Source: Pseudoscleropodium purum (taxonomy: Eukaryota; Streptophyta; Bryopsida; Hypnales; Brachytheciaceae). Taken from it: 64,000 nucleotides of DNA. Positions 37,209-48,551 of this stretch are shown in pieces. The notes under the pieces are model-generated. The model worked only from the letters and a program-made list of their open reading frames with translations. It did not search any database and was not told the origin of the DNA. Within the stretch, counting starts at the first letter, position 1. Each line of letters opens with the position of its first letter. The stretch is taken from positions 4,838,501 to 4,902,500 of the forward strand of contig OZ017801.1 in the NCBI GenBank assembly GCA_963969395.1. Reading direction: 5' to 3'. Position numbers and translations under genes: made by a program.

Positions 37209-39018
37209 CTAATAGTTGGTGTAATGGTAGTCCTGAGATGGTCGGTACCGACTGTGATAGACCAAACCCGGCCGTGCAAGCGCATTTTGATTATGCTGGC
37301 TATGGTACGCGTACTCCCTTGGAGGACTCGGCAAATGTCCCGACCTGTAGTAAGAAGAAGTATAGGCCGAAGATCCATAAGCTGGAGCCCCGTATGCAGA
37401 GGTGGTGCGACGATGGTGAGGAGCTACGTGACCCGAGTTGTTGAAGCCACTGGTGTAGGATAAGATCTTTGATTTTCTTTTGACCTGTTTAACCTTCCTC
37501 AGGAGAGTCTGTGGAGCGATGTTCCCGGATACTGTCACCATTTGGTTCGGGACATCGCAATGGACACCGTGCACACCTGCAAACATGAAACACACATCAG
37601 GGAGGAGGAGAAAAAAGAACGAAAACTTCATTCAATCCAACAACTGTCTGGCGCAAATTTAACAAAGTTCATTGTGTACTACTGCTATCTAGTGTGGTGA
37701 TGTGAAATGAAGAGTTTTTACAACCCTAATGTTTCATCTGAAATTCATCATGTTAATATAGAAATGCCAAATTTGGACAAATATTCTCCAATGGAACAAG
37801 CTATCTAAGGTGATAGTAGAGCAATAGTCAAAAGAACATTTCACACCTCTTCTGGATTTCTTCCTACATCAATTACTAAATTTGTATCGAGTTCTGTTCT
37901 AAAATGATGGGCATGTTTACAGATTGTCCACTTTTACAACACACATAATGTTTTCCTGGACTACCTTAAGATATGTTCTCCAGATGCAATGTTAGCGGTG
38001 CTCCTATGGTAAATGAACTCACGAGGCTGTTAGAAGGAAGAATTGGTTTTCACCCTCAAAGGAACTGAATAATATTTGAACATAAGAGGAGAACGATTCA
38101 AGTGCTTGTTTAACAAGAAATATACCACTGATGTCCAAAACATCTTTCACCTTGTCCACACATCGGGCACTGTCCATTGGTACACTCAACCGAACATCCT
38201 GCGCAGCAAACGTAAAGAAAGAGAGAATCACCCATCAAAATCGAAATCAAAATCTGCAGGTTGCACATCATTCCAAGAGTAGTGAAAACTGGATCTTCTA
38301 GGATCAGTAGTAAAAGAAAGACAGAATGGGTCCCAAGACTCCACTGCATTGCTTAATCCGAAACGCTATCAAACTTCAATAAACTAGGTCAAGATCCTCA
38401 AATCTCTTTGAGAGATTTACAGCTCTCTCAAAGAGCAAGTGAAGAATGAGGTTATGACTCTAATCCACCCTCACTCTTTCCAATCTCCCTGCTTCCATGT
38501 GGCAATGACTGGCAATGACAGGAAAAGGTTATGTCTAAAAATTGACTCTGCTTAACTAGTATGAATACCAGTCAAGATACCATTCCAAGAAACATTTCCA
38601 ACACCGAAAATTCACATTCTACGACCGAGAGACCGAACTTGCACAATGGAAGACCTTGAAAGGAAGAATTCATTTTCTTCGGAGACTCACAGGCAACATC
38701 GGCCGACCAGTGCTCGGGTACACGCCATGTCCACTATGCCGGTGGCTGTAATAATCCTCCCCATCGGAATAGTAGTGAGGACCAGATTGATAACCCCCGC
38801 CATAGCCACCTCCGCCGCCTGCAACGTACCGCACTCGCTCTGGATTCCCATAAAACAACTGCACAAACAAAAAACATCATTTCACAACAAATCAATTTCA
38901 GCTAGAATCCTTTCAATCAAAATTCACAATAACATCGATTCTAAGAATACTGCAACACAATTCAATCAGTTTCAAAAAGGATCCAACCACGCACATCGTC
39001 CGCAACCATTCTCGACAT
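37209..39018 (-). CDS. HMA-like domain protein with Gly/Tyr-rich linker and tail, gene 3 (one Cys of CxxC left)
   Basis: On the minus strand the exons are 39018-38995, 38858-38691, 38198-38126 and 37576-37209, giving 210 residues with consistent phases. Exon 1 encodes MSRMVADD. Exon 2 (56 codons) carries a Gly/Tyr/His-rich linker and ends GRPMLP, as in gene 2. Residues 65-128 are the HMA-like domain. The metal-loop position reads MDSARC: the first Cys of MxCxxC is Ser and the second is kept (Cys77). Cys95 lies in the shared H-C-D motif. VKRKSK (120-125) closes the domain. The tail is Tyr-, Ser-, His- and Pro-rich and ends YRPSQDYHYTNY, with no CaaX box. Introns are 136, 492 and 549 nt. By sequence it is the least altered member and the closest to a metal-binding HMA protein. 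A cytosolic or nuclear site is inferred from the lack of a signal peptide or membrane segment. Confidence 0.85.
38401..38435. repeat. short perfect hairpin in intron 2 of gene 3
   Basis: CTCTTTGAGAG (38404-38414) pairs with CTCTCAAAGAG (38425-38435) over 11 bp with a 10-nt loop. The left arm overlaps a smaller palindrome, AATCTCT-TTG-AGAGATT (38401-38417). Its role is unknown; chance cannot be excluded. Confidence 0.6.
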
Positions 39019-39220
39019 CTTGGCAAGTGAACCTCGCTCCACAGGAACCACTGTCACTTCTTCAATGTCCCCTCGATCACTTGCTAGCTAGTCAGTCGAT
39101 CTTCACAACTTGATGAATTTGCGGTGGAGCTTGAGAATCCAAGTTTCGAGGTGAACTGGAAATGTAAGTGCTGGGAGCAAGAGAATGTGAGTAATAGAAT
39201 AGAATGTAAGCAAGATTAGT

Positions 39221-39231
39221 TTTTATATATA
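39221..39231 (-). promoter_or_regulatory. TATA box of HMA-like gene 3
   Basis: On the minus strand CTATATATAAA lies about 200 nt upstream of the gene 3 start codon, which would give a leader of roughly 170 nt without an intron. It is the clearest TATA box in the window. Confidence 0.6.
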
Positions 39232-39239
39232 GAGAAGAA

Positions 39240-39560
39240 TTGATGGAGAGGCTGAGTTTGAGTGCGAAAAAAGCTGGTAAGTTGTGTTAGGGAAGCATGC
39301 TTACTTCGACCCTGGGTGCAGCCAATTGCATCCTTTGCCGGTTTGATTTTTGCTCACGGATTTCAATGGACAGCCGGATGTCTGGAGGAGATTGACGAGC
39401 GATTTGCGCTGGGACAGCTGCTGGGCCAGTTGGGGCTCCAGTTCACCCGTTGCCAGTGGCTTGCGAGGACAGTTTGTTTTGACGCGTTGGGGGAAAGTCA
39501 CTCTGACAGTGACGGTGGAATGGGAAAGGGGGCTCTATAACCGTGTCAGCAATTAGTGGT
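39240..39560. other. GC-rich upstream flank of gene 3
   Basis: This roughly 300-bp patch upstream of the TATA box is distinctly GC-rich. It holds overlapping open frames on both strands (39262-39540 plus, 39301-39501 minus) that I do not recognise. It most likely contains upstream promoter elements of gene 3. A short gene on the plus strand, divergent from gene 3, cannot be excluded. Confidence 0.3.
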
Positions 39561-39739
39561 GGTGTTCCACTAAGGTAACTACTGTAAACCTAAAAGGGAC
39601 CAGATAAGCAGTTCAGCATGGTTCGCATTATTATTGATTGGAAAACTTTTTGTGGGGTTTTATTGGAAGTCGAAAGGGGATTTTAGATTCTCTTAGGGTG
39701 CAATTTTTGGAGTTAGTATGAATGAAATATGAGTATTCA

Positions 39740-40260
39740 AAGTGCTGAAAATAGGTGTTTCTAAAATTGACCTTAGACTCTCATGTATACCGTAGTGGGA
39801 GTGCAATCTAGGCAAAAATATGTAGGGTTCAATTTCAGAAAGGGGTCGAAATTAGGTGTAGTTATAGTACTAAAGTTAATTTTAAAAGGACTCCATGGAC
39901 ACTAAGTATCTAATGGATGACAAAAAAACATTCTATATAGGATAGAAGTAAAGGTATTTATCATTGGAATTTTGTGTGAAAAGGAGAGGTCTTCTACAAT
40001 AACCTCTAATAAGCACTCTTGGATTTTCTTAAACAAATGATTCACGTAGTACCAAAAAAATGATTTTCATGGTGACCACATCATCTTTTTAGGGTTAATC
40101 CTAAACAAAAAAGATTTATCATCTAGGTACTTTACCAAAAATGATCCAATTTTTGAACCAATAGGTGCATTTTTCATTTCTACGATAATCTTGAAAGTCA
40201 TCTATTGGCCTTTGAGGGGTCTCAATGTCTTTTTAGGGTTAATTCAATTAGTGCAAGAGT
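39740..40260. repeat. dispersed repeat related to 18.1 kb and 23.4 kb
   Basis: The left part (39740-39925) corresponds to 18091-18265, and the next part (39915-40098) to 23386-23592. This suggests that those two are fragments of one longer element preserved here. TTTTTAGGGTTAAT occurs at about 40090 and again at about 40235, and may mark two nested ends. Confidence 0.5.
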
Positions 40261-40518
40261 TTGAATAGTATAAGTTCATACTACTTTGAAAGAATGTTGA
40301 GTGAATGTGGTCTAATGTGTGTCAATTGTATGTTAGGTGAATTTTAGACAACAATTGGATGAATTTAGATAGAAGTCCATGAAAGTTTGATGGCAATTAT
40401 ACTATTAGAGATAGTGTGAAGATAGATGTGACTATATTATTATTGATTTTTATCTAAATACTAAAACTCCTATTTCTTTTGCACCTCACAAATTTGCATA
40501 GTTCCAAAACTAATACTG

Positions 40519-40813
40519 CATTAGATGTTTTTTGGGGGTCTAGAGGGCTGTCTAGGCCTATTCCCAACCTCAAAAGTTTAGGAACAATCGCTATCATAAA
40601 TTAAAAATTATTAAAAAAAATAAAAATAAAAAAAAATAAAAAAAATAAAAAAAAAATTTATTTCATTATTATTTTAATTAAAAAAATAAAAAATGACATG
40701 CTAGTCGTTGTGCCACATCAGGCAACTGTTGCGAGATAGTGCACAGAGTTTGGGAATCTAGTTGTATGTAGGGGAACTCACATCCCTCCCGAGGGCTGAA
40801 ATCTCATCTAATG
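40519..40813. mobile_element. MITE-like element, CATTAGAGG family, copy 2
   Basis: The ends CATTAGATG and CATCTAATG are perfect complements. Next to them are GGGGGTCTAGAGGGCTGT on the left and CCCTCCCGAGGG on the right. The middle is a long A-rich tract with scattered T (about 40610-40690) and then TGTGCCACATCAGGCAACTG, the family's signature block. 295 bp, non-coding. Confidence 0.75.
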
Positions 40814-43180
40814 GATTAGTATTGTTATTACATAACATAGTAATTGAATTTAACATGTGCACTCACAACCAAAAAGAAGTGTAGTTTTCAATACTTTTTT
40901 GATAGATTTTAGATTCTAGAGTATTGAAAAAAATTTGAAAAAAATTCATTCTATACACTCGAATTTGTATCAAAATGAATTTTTCTTAAATCTAGTTCTT
41001 GTTGATACAAATAGTTTTTTTTTCCTTCAACAACCTATTGGTTTAATACTCTTTCATACATCTTGTTGAAAAGAATGTTGAATATGATATGTCAGAAAGT
41101 GTGTTGCAAAATGTGTTGAGTTCTTTTTCCAAAAACAATATTTTTGTAAGGATTGCAACTTAACCTACTTCAATAAGTGTAAGACCTCTTAACACTAATA
41201 GAATGGATTTTGGATGAATAAGATTTTAGTTACTATGAATATTTAGATGAATTTGAAATGAAAATAAAATGAATGTAAATGAAAGTTGAATGATAATCAT
41301 ACTATTTACAACAATTTGAAAGTAATATAGATCATACTATTTTGATTTTATTTAAAATATTATGAATCTTCATTAGTATTGGTGTACATGTCTTGCAATT
41401 TGTATAATTTTCAAATTAGTGCAAGCTAGTCAGTTATTTTTATGAAATGCCATAAGTAGTGAATAAACTCAATTGGTGGATTTTCCTCAGACATGCCCTT
41501 TTAAGATAGTTATGCTTTAAAATTATTGGTTTTCAAAGTGATTTTTTTATTTATTATTTTACCAAGATTCAAAATTTTCACCTTTCATTTGGACTTTTTT
41601 TCTATTACTTTATTATCTTTTTAGGCAAATAAATTTTGTAAAATCACTCATGACTATAGCTAATTTCATTTTTAGTCTATAGTTAGAAATAATTATATAT
41701 GATTGTAGAAAAAAAATTCATTTTTCACTTCAATCTTTTCCATAGAGTTAATTCTCCACCAAATTCTACCTAACTACATATTCTAAAAGTTGAGAAAGGG
41801 GACATAATTTATGAAAAGTTTAGGCTAGAAATTGCTCCACCATCCCTTTAACCCCTACCAAGAACAATTTTGCACCTAAAATCCTAACAAATGTGCCATG
41901 CTCACCAACATCCACCAACATTGTTTAGCCTTTGAATTGCTTTTTAGAACCTTGAAAGTGCCACAAATCTAGAGACCATCTTGTAGATTGAGAATAGGTT
42001 AGTGTTAAATTGATGGTTATTTGGTAGTGGATTTGAAGCAACTTTTGGAGCCTTTTTAGAACCACAATTTTTATTTCATATTTCTAATTTTTTTGTACTA
42101 CTTCTCTTTGTTTAAATGCCTCAAAAATTTAACATCTTTTATCTGTCTTTCATAGCTTTCAAAACACACATTTAATTTTAAAATTTGATAAGGAATTGCC
42201 TAAGGTAAAAACATCTATTACCGTTCCTTTAAGTTGGCCTCCATAGATGGAATCAAAATCACATTTAGGTGTTATTTTTAACTTGCAAACAATGGAAATC
42301 ATTGATATCTAAGGTGTTTGCAGTTTTTAAGTGAAGATTGGAAGAAACTTTAAAGCATTCAACAAGTGCATGTTTGAAGTGCCTTAAGGAAAATTGAAAA
42401 CCACTCACTAAAAGCTTGTTACTATATAATCATGAATTGCCATTTGTAAAGTAGGAACCATTCAAAGCAAATAGTTTGAGGTCGTATTGGTGATGCTTCA
42501 ATAGGCACCTATTTGATAAAAAATAGGGGCTAATTAAATCAAATAATTCTATGTTATGAAGGGAAATAAGGACCTCAATGACGATGGATTTTTTTTGTCC
42601 ACAATTCCATCTGTAAAGATCTCATGTGCTTACGATTGCACTTTGGTGGATCATAGTGAAGATCTTGCTAAGTTATGTCCACGTGTCACCCTATGTTTGG
42701 TGGGTTTGGTGATGAGTCAGGAATTTGTGGGAATTTGAAGTCGCCCATCCGGAGTGCTGATTTCATACAACTCTGGAGAGGGGGTCATGTTTGGATGTGA
42801 TCGAGATTGACCAACAGTCCGTATGTGTGACGTGTCAATTGCCAGCTATTATTAGACCAATATATTTAAAAACTGGATTCGACTTGGTAAAAAACGTTAT
42901 TAGTTTTTGTAGTAAATTATAATCATTTTAAATGGATGAGTGAAAATAAATTGGTGAATATAACAAAAACAATTCAATTAATTTGAAATTTCTCCAAGAG
43001 GTGAAAGCAGCCATACAAAATACCCTATATGAAGGATTGATTCAATATAAATTAAGTCATCTTTAATAAGTAAATGTCACATGTATGTCACCTTGTAAAT
43101 GGTGTGAGGTGACATGGATTTTTGAAATCTAACTTGGAAATTCAATTTTGACACCTAAGTGCCAAATTAGACCTTCTATT

Positions 43181-43211
<31 letters not shown>

Positions 43212-43492
43212 AATAGAATAGAAATTTTCAAGTAATATTTTTTTTTCTTTTTTACACCTATTAATTAAAACAACCCGGGTGATGACCTTGAAGCAAATCA
43301 CTACCATCAATGTAAATTTAGTCTTTTTTGTAATTGATTAATAAAATTTTGATAGTTTTTATGTATAGATGACAATTCTAATTTTGAAGATGTTGATTTT
43401 TTAAGAATTTTTTGTAAAATCATTAAACTTAAAAATTATTCTTAAAGAAGAAAATATGAATGAAAAACAAACAATATTGAGTTACTTGGACT
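40814..43492. other. AT-rich intergenic DNA with a GC-richer patch
   Basis: No gene is supported. Around 42560-42850 the sequence is richer in G and C, with a 60-codon frame (42556-42738) of no known family. That patch might be a gene relic. A TTTAACCCCTACCAAGAAC word at about 41848 resembles one end of the TTAACCCC element family, without a partner end that I could find. Confidence 0.4.
43185..43212. repeat. (CT)14 microsatellite
   Basis: Uninterrupted CT units in an AT-rich gap. Such tracts are mutable and sometimes nuclease-sensitive; nothing ties this one to a gene. Confidence 0.95.
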
Positions 43493-44421
43493 TTAACCCC
43501 TAAACACCCAAAATGTCTATACTCACTACAAATGGAGTTTTTATTTATTTATACTGAAATTTTAAGATAACATGTGCCTAAGGAGTAACTTTAAGGCCTA
43601 ACAATTTTCATAACTTTTGACTTCATGGTTAAAAAGTTATTGTATGATATGTACTTTTCATTGCTTGACGGGCACCCTGGGTAGCAAAAAAAACTTCTTT
43701 AAAAATCATTCTTTTAAGAAATTAAAATTTGAGATTGGTTCTTTTGATTTTTATATACTAGAAAAGCTTTGAATCATTCCATTTTGATCAATGAGTCAAA
43801 AGTTATGAGGAAAATTAGTTTGTAGGAGTTTGCAGGTCGTAACAGAATCCCTACTTTAAAATAAACTTTGAAGTCCTTTATTTAATTCAATTTTCAATAT
43901 TTTTGGAAAAAAATATAAATATTGGATGTAGATTTTTTATTACAACATTACAAGCATTGGGATTGAAAATTTTCAATTCCATAACTAAATTATTAACAAT
44001 TTAGTATTTTGATTCATTTTCTACTCCTTTCTACTTACTATTTCTTTCCTATATGTTGTATGATTCCAAATGATCTGAAATTTTTCAAGCATGTAGCCAA
44101 CTTGACCTGAAAGATGAATCCAAAGAGTAACCACCATTTTGGACATTCTTTCATATAAATGTGACCTTTTGAAGTGCAGCTGCCCGGATTTTCGCAATGC
44201 CAAAAAAAGGAAACTTGTCACTTCAAATGCTAAGATCTTGTTATCTACACTGTGGAAACTTCTAAAAAAAATTTCTACATGTTCTCAAACAAGCTTACTA
44301 CAAGATCCTATGGTTACATGTGTCCAAAAATGATTTTCATTTAAGATTTGGTGCTTGTATTAGAAATGGCAGTTTTGGAGTGTTTTTATTGAAAACATAG
44401 TCTCCAACCTTTAGGAGGTAA
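43493..44421. mobile_element. 929-bp terminal-inverted-repeat element, TTAACCCC family, copy 2
   Basis: It begins TTAACCCCTAAACACCC and ends CCTTTAGGAGGTAA. The interior matches copy 3 closely by eye: ATGGAGTTTTTATTT, CCTAAGGAGTAACTTTAAGGCC, AAGTTATTGTATGA, AAAGCTTTGAATCATTCC, GACCTTTTGAAGTGCAGCT and AATGGCAGTTTT occur in the same order. Non-coding. Same length as copy 1. Confidence 0.78.
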
Positions 44422-47400
44422 CATATGGAGCTTCCAATTGCATTGATAATCCTTCACATTTTGGAGATTTTTTGAAGTTTTGAAATGGAGTAGATAGATA
44501 AAATATTGGATTTCATTGTCAAAGTTAAAATCAAAACTTAAAATGGATCATTTGAAAGTGACAATCAAATTTGGATGCAAGGGCTTTTAAGGGTTCATTT
44601 CACCTTCATGTAGAACACATACAAGAAGTTTCAAATTCCAATTCCTTACCATTTGTGAGATCCTCTAGACCAATGTATTTTATTGTATGCATGTGGCCCA
44701 TATTGTATCTAAACTTGAAAATTCAATGAAAATTAGAAGATGTTGAATTTACTTTGCATCTTTTAATATCGTGTAAATGCTAGGGTTGGAAACTAGCATA
44801 CTAAAAAATAAAGCTTAAATCTAGTTTGTAAAATAGCTTATACACCTTGCACTACCATAATCCCATTTGAAAATATTTAAATATCTATTACATTAGTAAA
44901 TTCATCAAAATTTCAGAAACACCTTTCTTGCAATCCAAATAGTGGATTGGTGGATTACAAACTTATATGAATAGAAAGTGAGAGAAAAAAAAAATTGAAA
45001 ATACAATTTTTATTGCTTAAAAGTTGATTTTTTACGTCATTGTCCTCAAAGGAGAATGTTGAAGAAATTGCCAGGTAGCAATTCTTCACAAGTCCTTCAA
45101 TAAATTATAGAAATTGAATAAATAAATTGACACGAAATTACTAAATTTTTTGTAGAATATGTATTTGAACTCATTTGTAAGTACAAATTATATTATTTTT
45201 AAAAATTTTATTGAAAAAAATGTACATCCAAAAGTATAAATTTGGTATACAAACAAATAAAAAATCAATTGTCTCAATTGATCAAAACTTCACAAAACAC
45301 AATTAAGTTGCAAGAAATTTTTTAAGGTTAATAAGATAACTTATATCAAGGTTAGTTTCTGTCCCATTAAAAAGATTTGAAATTTTCTACAAAAATGATG
45401 AATTACGACAAATTATAAGTTCTATATGTCACAATTCAAAGTACATAATAGTTTGATTTGTTATTCTCCAATAAAATAGTAATCAAATTATTCTTAACTA
45501 AATATTTTGAAAAATTTGCACTTGTTGTAAAGTGGAAACACATGAACAAAACTATCCAAATTTGATTATTAGATTAAAATAAGGCCAAAATTAGACCTAA
45601 TAATGGTGATTTGACTTGTAAATAAAAAATAAGGGAGTTTGAAGTGTCAAAAATAAAATCTTGCTTGAAATTTTTTTAATCATATTTTTCATTGCTAATT
45701 TGCTACATGATTGTACTAAATGAATTAGATTTTTGTTTATATTTTACCAAATAGGATGTGTTTCATATGTATTTTGATCAAATCATTTTGGAAGTAATGA
45801 AGATAAATTGTAGGTGATCAAAGCAAAATATATAACTTTTTTTCAATTGCCCTCAAAGTTAGAGGGATATGAATTAATTCTTTTGCCATGTATAAGAACT
45901 TCATTGAATTTATGACATCATCATACTACAATCCAAATTCAAATCTTTTCACCTCCTATTCTATTATCAACATGTTTTTATATGAAATTAATAACAATTT
46001 GAATGACATGAGGATAAATAATCAAAATTGGATCCAATTGTAGGATTGTAATTGTGCTAGGTAATGAGAAACCAAATTAGGGACTTTTTATAAATCATAA
46101 AATATTTTGGAAAAGTATTGAAATTTTATTTAAGGTATAGAATAGTCATCAGTACCTTGTAAATGAATTTTGAGTCCAAAGAATTATAATGCAAAGTTAT
46201 GACCAAAAAACATATTGCCATTAGAAATGTAGGACAATAAATTATAGATGTGATTCAAAATTGCAATTATTTTGTGTAAATGTGATCAAAATAAATATTG
46301 ACGGGCCTTTAGATTAATGTTTATTTAGTGTGATTGTAAGAAAAACTTGTTAATTTTGTTTCATTTTGCAATAATATAACTTCAACATAAATTGTTATTT
46401 TTTGGGTTCCTTTGAACTCAAAAAAGTAAAAAGAGTTTTTCTTTTTAGAGTAAAGATCTAAAAAGAAATGTCACAATCATCAATCCTATTTTTATTATAT
46501 ATACACAGTATTGAAATTTAAAAAAATTGTATGTTCATATAAATTAAACATGAGTATCTAATATTCATTAGAGGACCTACAAAATGATGTCCTTAGGATA
46601 GAGATATAGGAAAGATAAATCATATTGTATTTTTGCTCCAAAACTCTATAAAAACATAAAATTGATTGTTTTTTTTAAACTTGAAGTAATATTTGGTTGA
46701 CTACTTATATTACACTTATATTACATTGGAAGATTCACAATTCTTTGATCCATGCCCTGAGATTTTGTTTGATACAAAAGAAGTACACTTTTAACTACAA
46801 TCATGTTCAAGACCAAGGACCTTACGTTATTTAAGAATCATTCTTTGTCAATCCACATAATCTTAGTACAAGATCATGACCCCAAATTCTTAACTTTCAA
46901 ATCTGATTTAGTTGTTTTGAGCTTAAAATGTATTATAAATTTTCAAACAACAAAAATGGTATCCAATTGGAGGTTGATTTAAATATAATGAACCATTTCA
47001 AAATTTCAAAATATATATAAAAAGTATTGAAGGTGAAATAATCATGCATAGTATATATATGAATTTTTAATCTTTCAAAGGTATAATACAAAAGTTAGGC
47101 CTAAAAAACATTGTTTCCAGTGGTGACAAAAAATGATGCACATTCTTTTGCAATTACTTCAAAGAATTATAGAATGAAAAACATTTTAAAATGGTACGAA
47201 AAAAGTTAAGGACTATTATAAACAACAAATATCTATGGTATATTTCCATAAAGAGTGCATTTGATTTTAATCCTTGAAGGGCAATTGTTCATTGAATGGA
47301 CAATCGAAAATCCAAGTAGGTTTCTACATAGTGAATTTTGGTTGGATGTTTCCAAAATTTTAACACAAGGTATGAATAGGGCATCTTTTAGTGGGAGTAC

Positions 47401-48217
47401 ATATATATTTTTGATCAATTTGGGCATATTTAGGGCATTGTTTGCTAAAACCCTCATCGACTTTCAAAATTTGGCATGTATGTAACTAATAAAACATGGC
47501 ATACAATTGTCTAAAGAAAACAAATTTTAGTTCTCAAATCACATTCTAATAGGGGTCAAACTTTATTGGTTATGTCAAGGCAATTTCAAGAAAAAATATT
47601 TTCTCTTAACTTACTCGTGTATTGCCAATTCTCTTAACTTCCTTGCTTTGCAAAGTGATTTACAGTAAGTCAGATTTTATATTTTCTTTTGAAATTTTAT
47701 ATGAGTGAACCTTATATCATGTACTTATGAATGGTCTAAATCTTCATTTTTCCATAGAGCAGCAATTAAACTCCAAGGGGACTCAAAGTTGTTGATCTAT
47801 ATCAAAGAAATGAAAAAAACATTTATTTTTCACTTCAAACATTATAATCTTTCAATTTGCAAAGTGAAATGGGCTGAAATTTTTTCTACAAATTTACTTA
47901 CTTGTTAAATGCACTTTTTGATTATTGAAATTAAAAAATGAATGAATTTTTTATTTTGGACAATGCATAAAAAATGGGTAGTTTGGGACTTTTTGTCTTT
48001 CCAAACACCCTTGGGCCTTTAGGGGTTTAGAATTGGACCCATATTTATTTTAGTCCATTTATTTTCTTATTTTTGTATGTATACAAAAGTTTCCAAGAAA
48101 ATAAAATAGTATAGGGATATCTATTTTACAAAGGCTCATTCATATTATTATTAATTCAAAATTTAATGAAGGGTGCACTTCCAAATAGTTTTGACAAGTT
48201 AATATTTAAGTTAATAC
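44422..48217. other. AT-rich intergenic DNA
   Basis: No gene or RNA is supported. GGGCCTTTAGGGGTTTAG at about 48003-48020 resembles one terminus of the TTAACCCC family, and the stretch before it might be a truncated copy, but I could not find the other end. Confidence 0.45.
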
Positions 48218-48551
48218 TTAAGGTAGGAGGTCCATAAGTTGACAATTTAATAGCTAAAACAAAATTTGGGGGAGGTAAAACTTCCTGAAAAATATTTTGG
48301 TAAATTTTCCTTGAAAGACAAGTGGAATTGGCATCTAATGCAAGTTGTTTGATATTTTTTTGAACTTCATAGAATTCGTTAAGAAATTATAAAGTTGAAA
48401 TGGTATAAGGCTCTAAAATCGTCCACCTCCTCAAATGTACATTGCTTGTACATTGCTGAAGGTTATGAAAAAGAAACATGTACAAATAAGTGCACATTTG
48501 AGGACATGGGCAATTTTAGAGCCTATGCGCTTTTAGAACCTCCTACCTTAA
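48218..48551. mobile_element. MITE-like element, TTAAGGTAGGAGGT family, best copy
   Basis: A perfect 14-bp terminal inverted repeat, TTAAGGTAGGAGGT (48218-48231) and ACCTCCTACCTTAA (48538-48551), bounds 334 bp. Internal landmarks are GGGGGAGGTAAAACTTCC, TTGGCATCTAATGCAAG, CCACCTCCTCAAATGTACATTGC, TGTACATTG and CGCTTTTAGAACC. These recur in the worn copies at 20050 and 27687. No open frame. Confidence 0.82.

Noticed and set aside
37187..37463. Arg- and Trp-rich plus-strand frames opposite gene 3.
   Set aside because: They are antisense shadows of gene 3 exon 4, whose phase, splice sites and homology to genes 1 and 2 are convincing.
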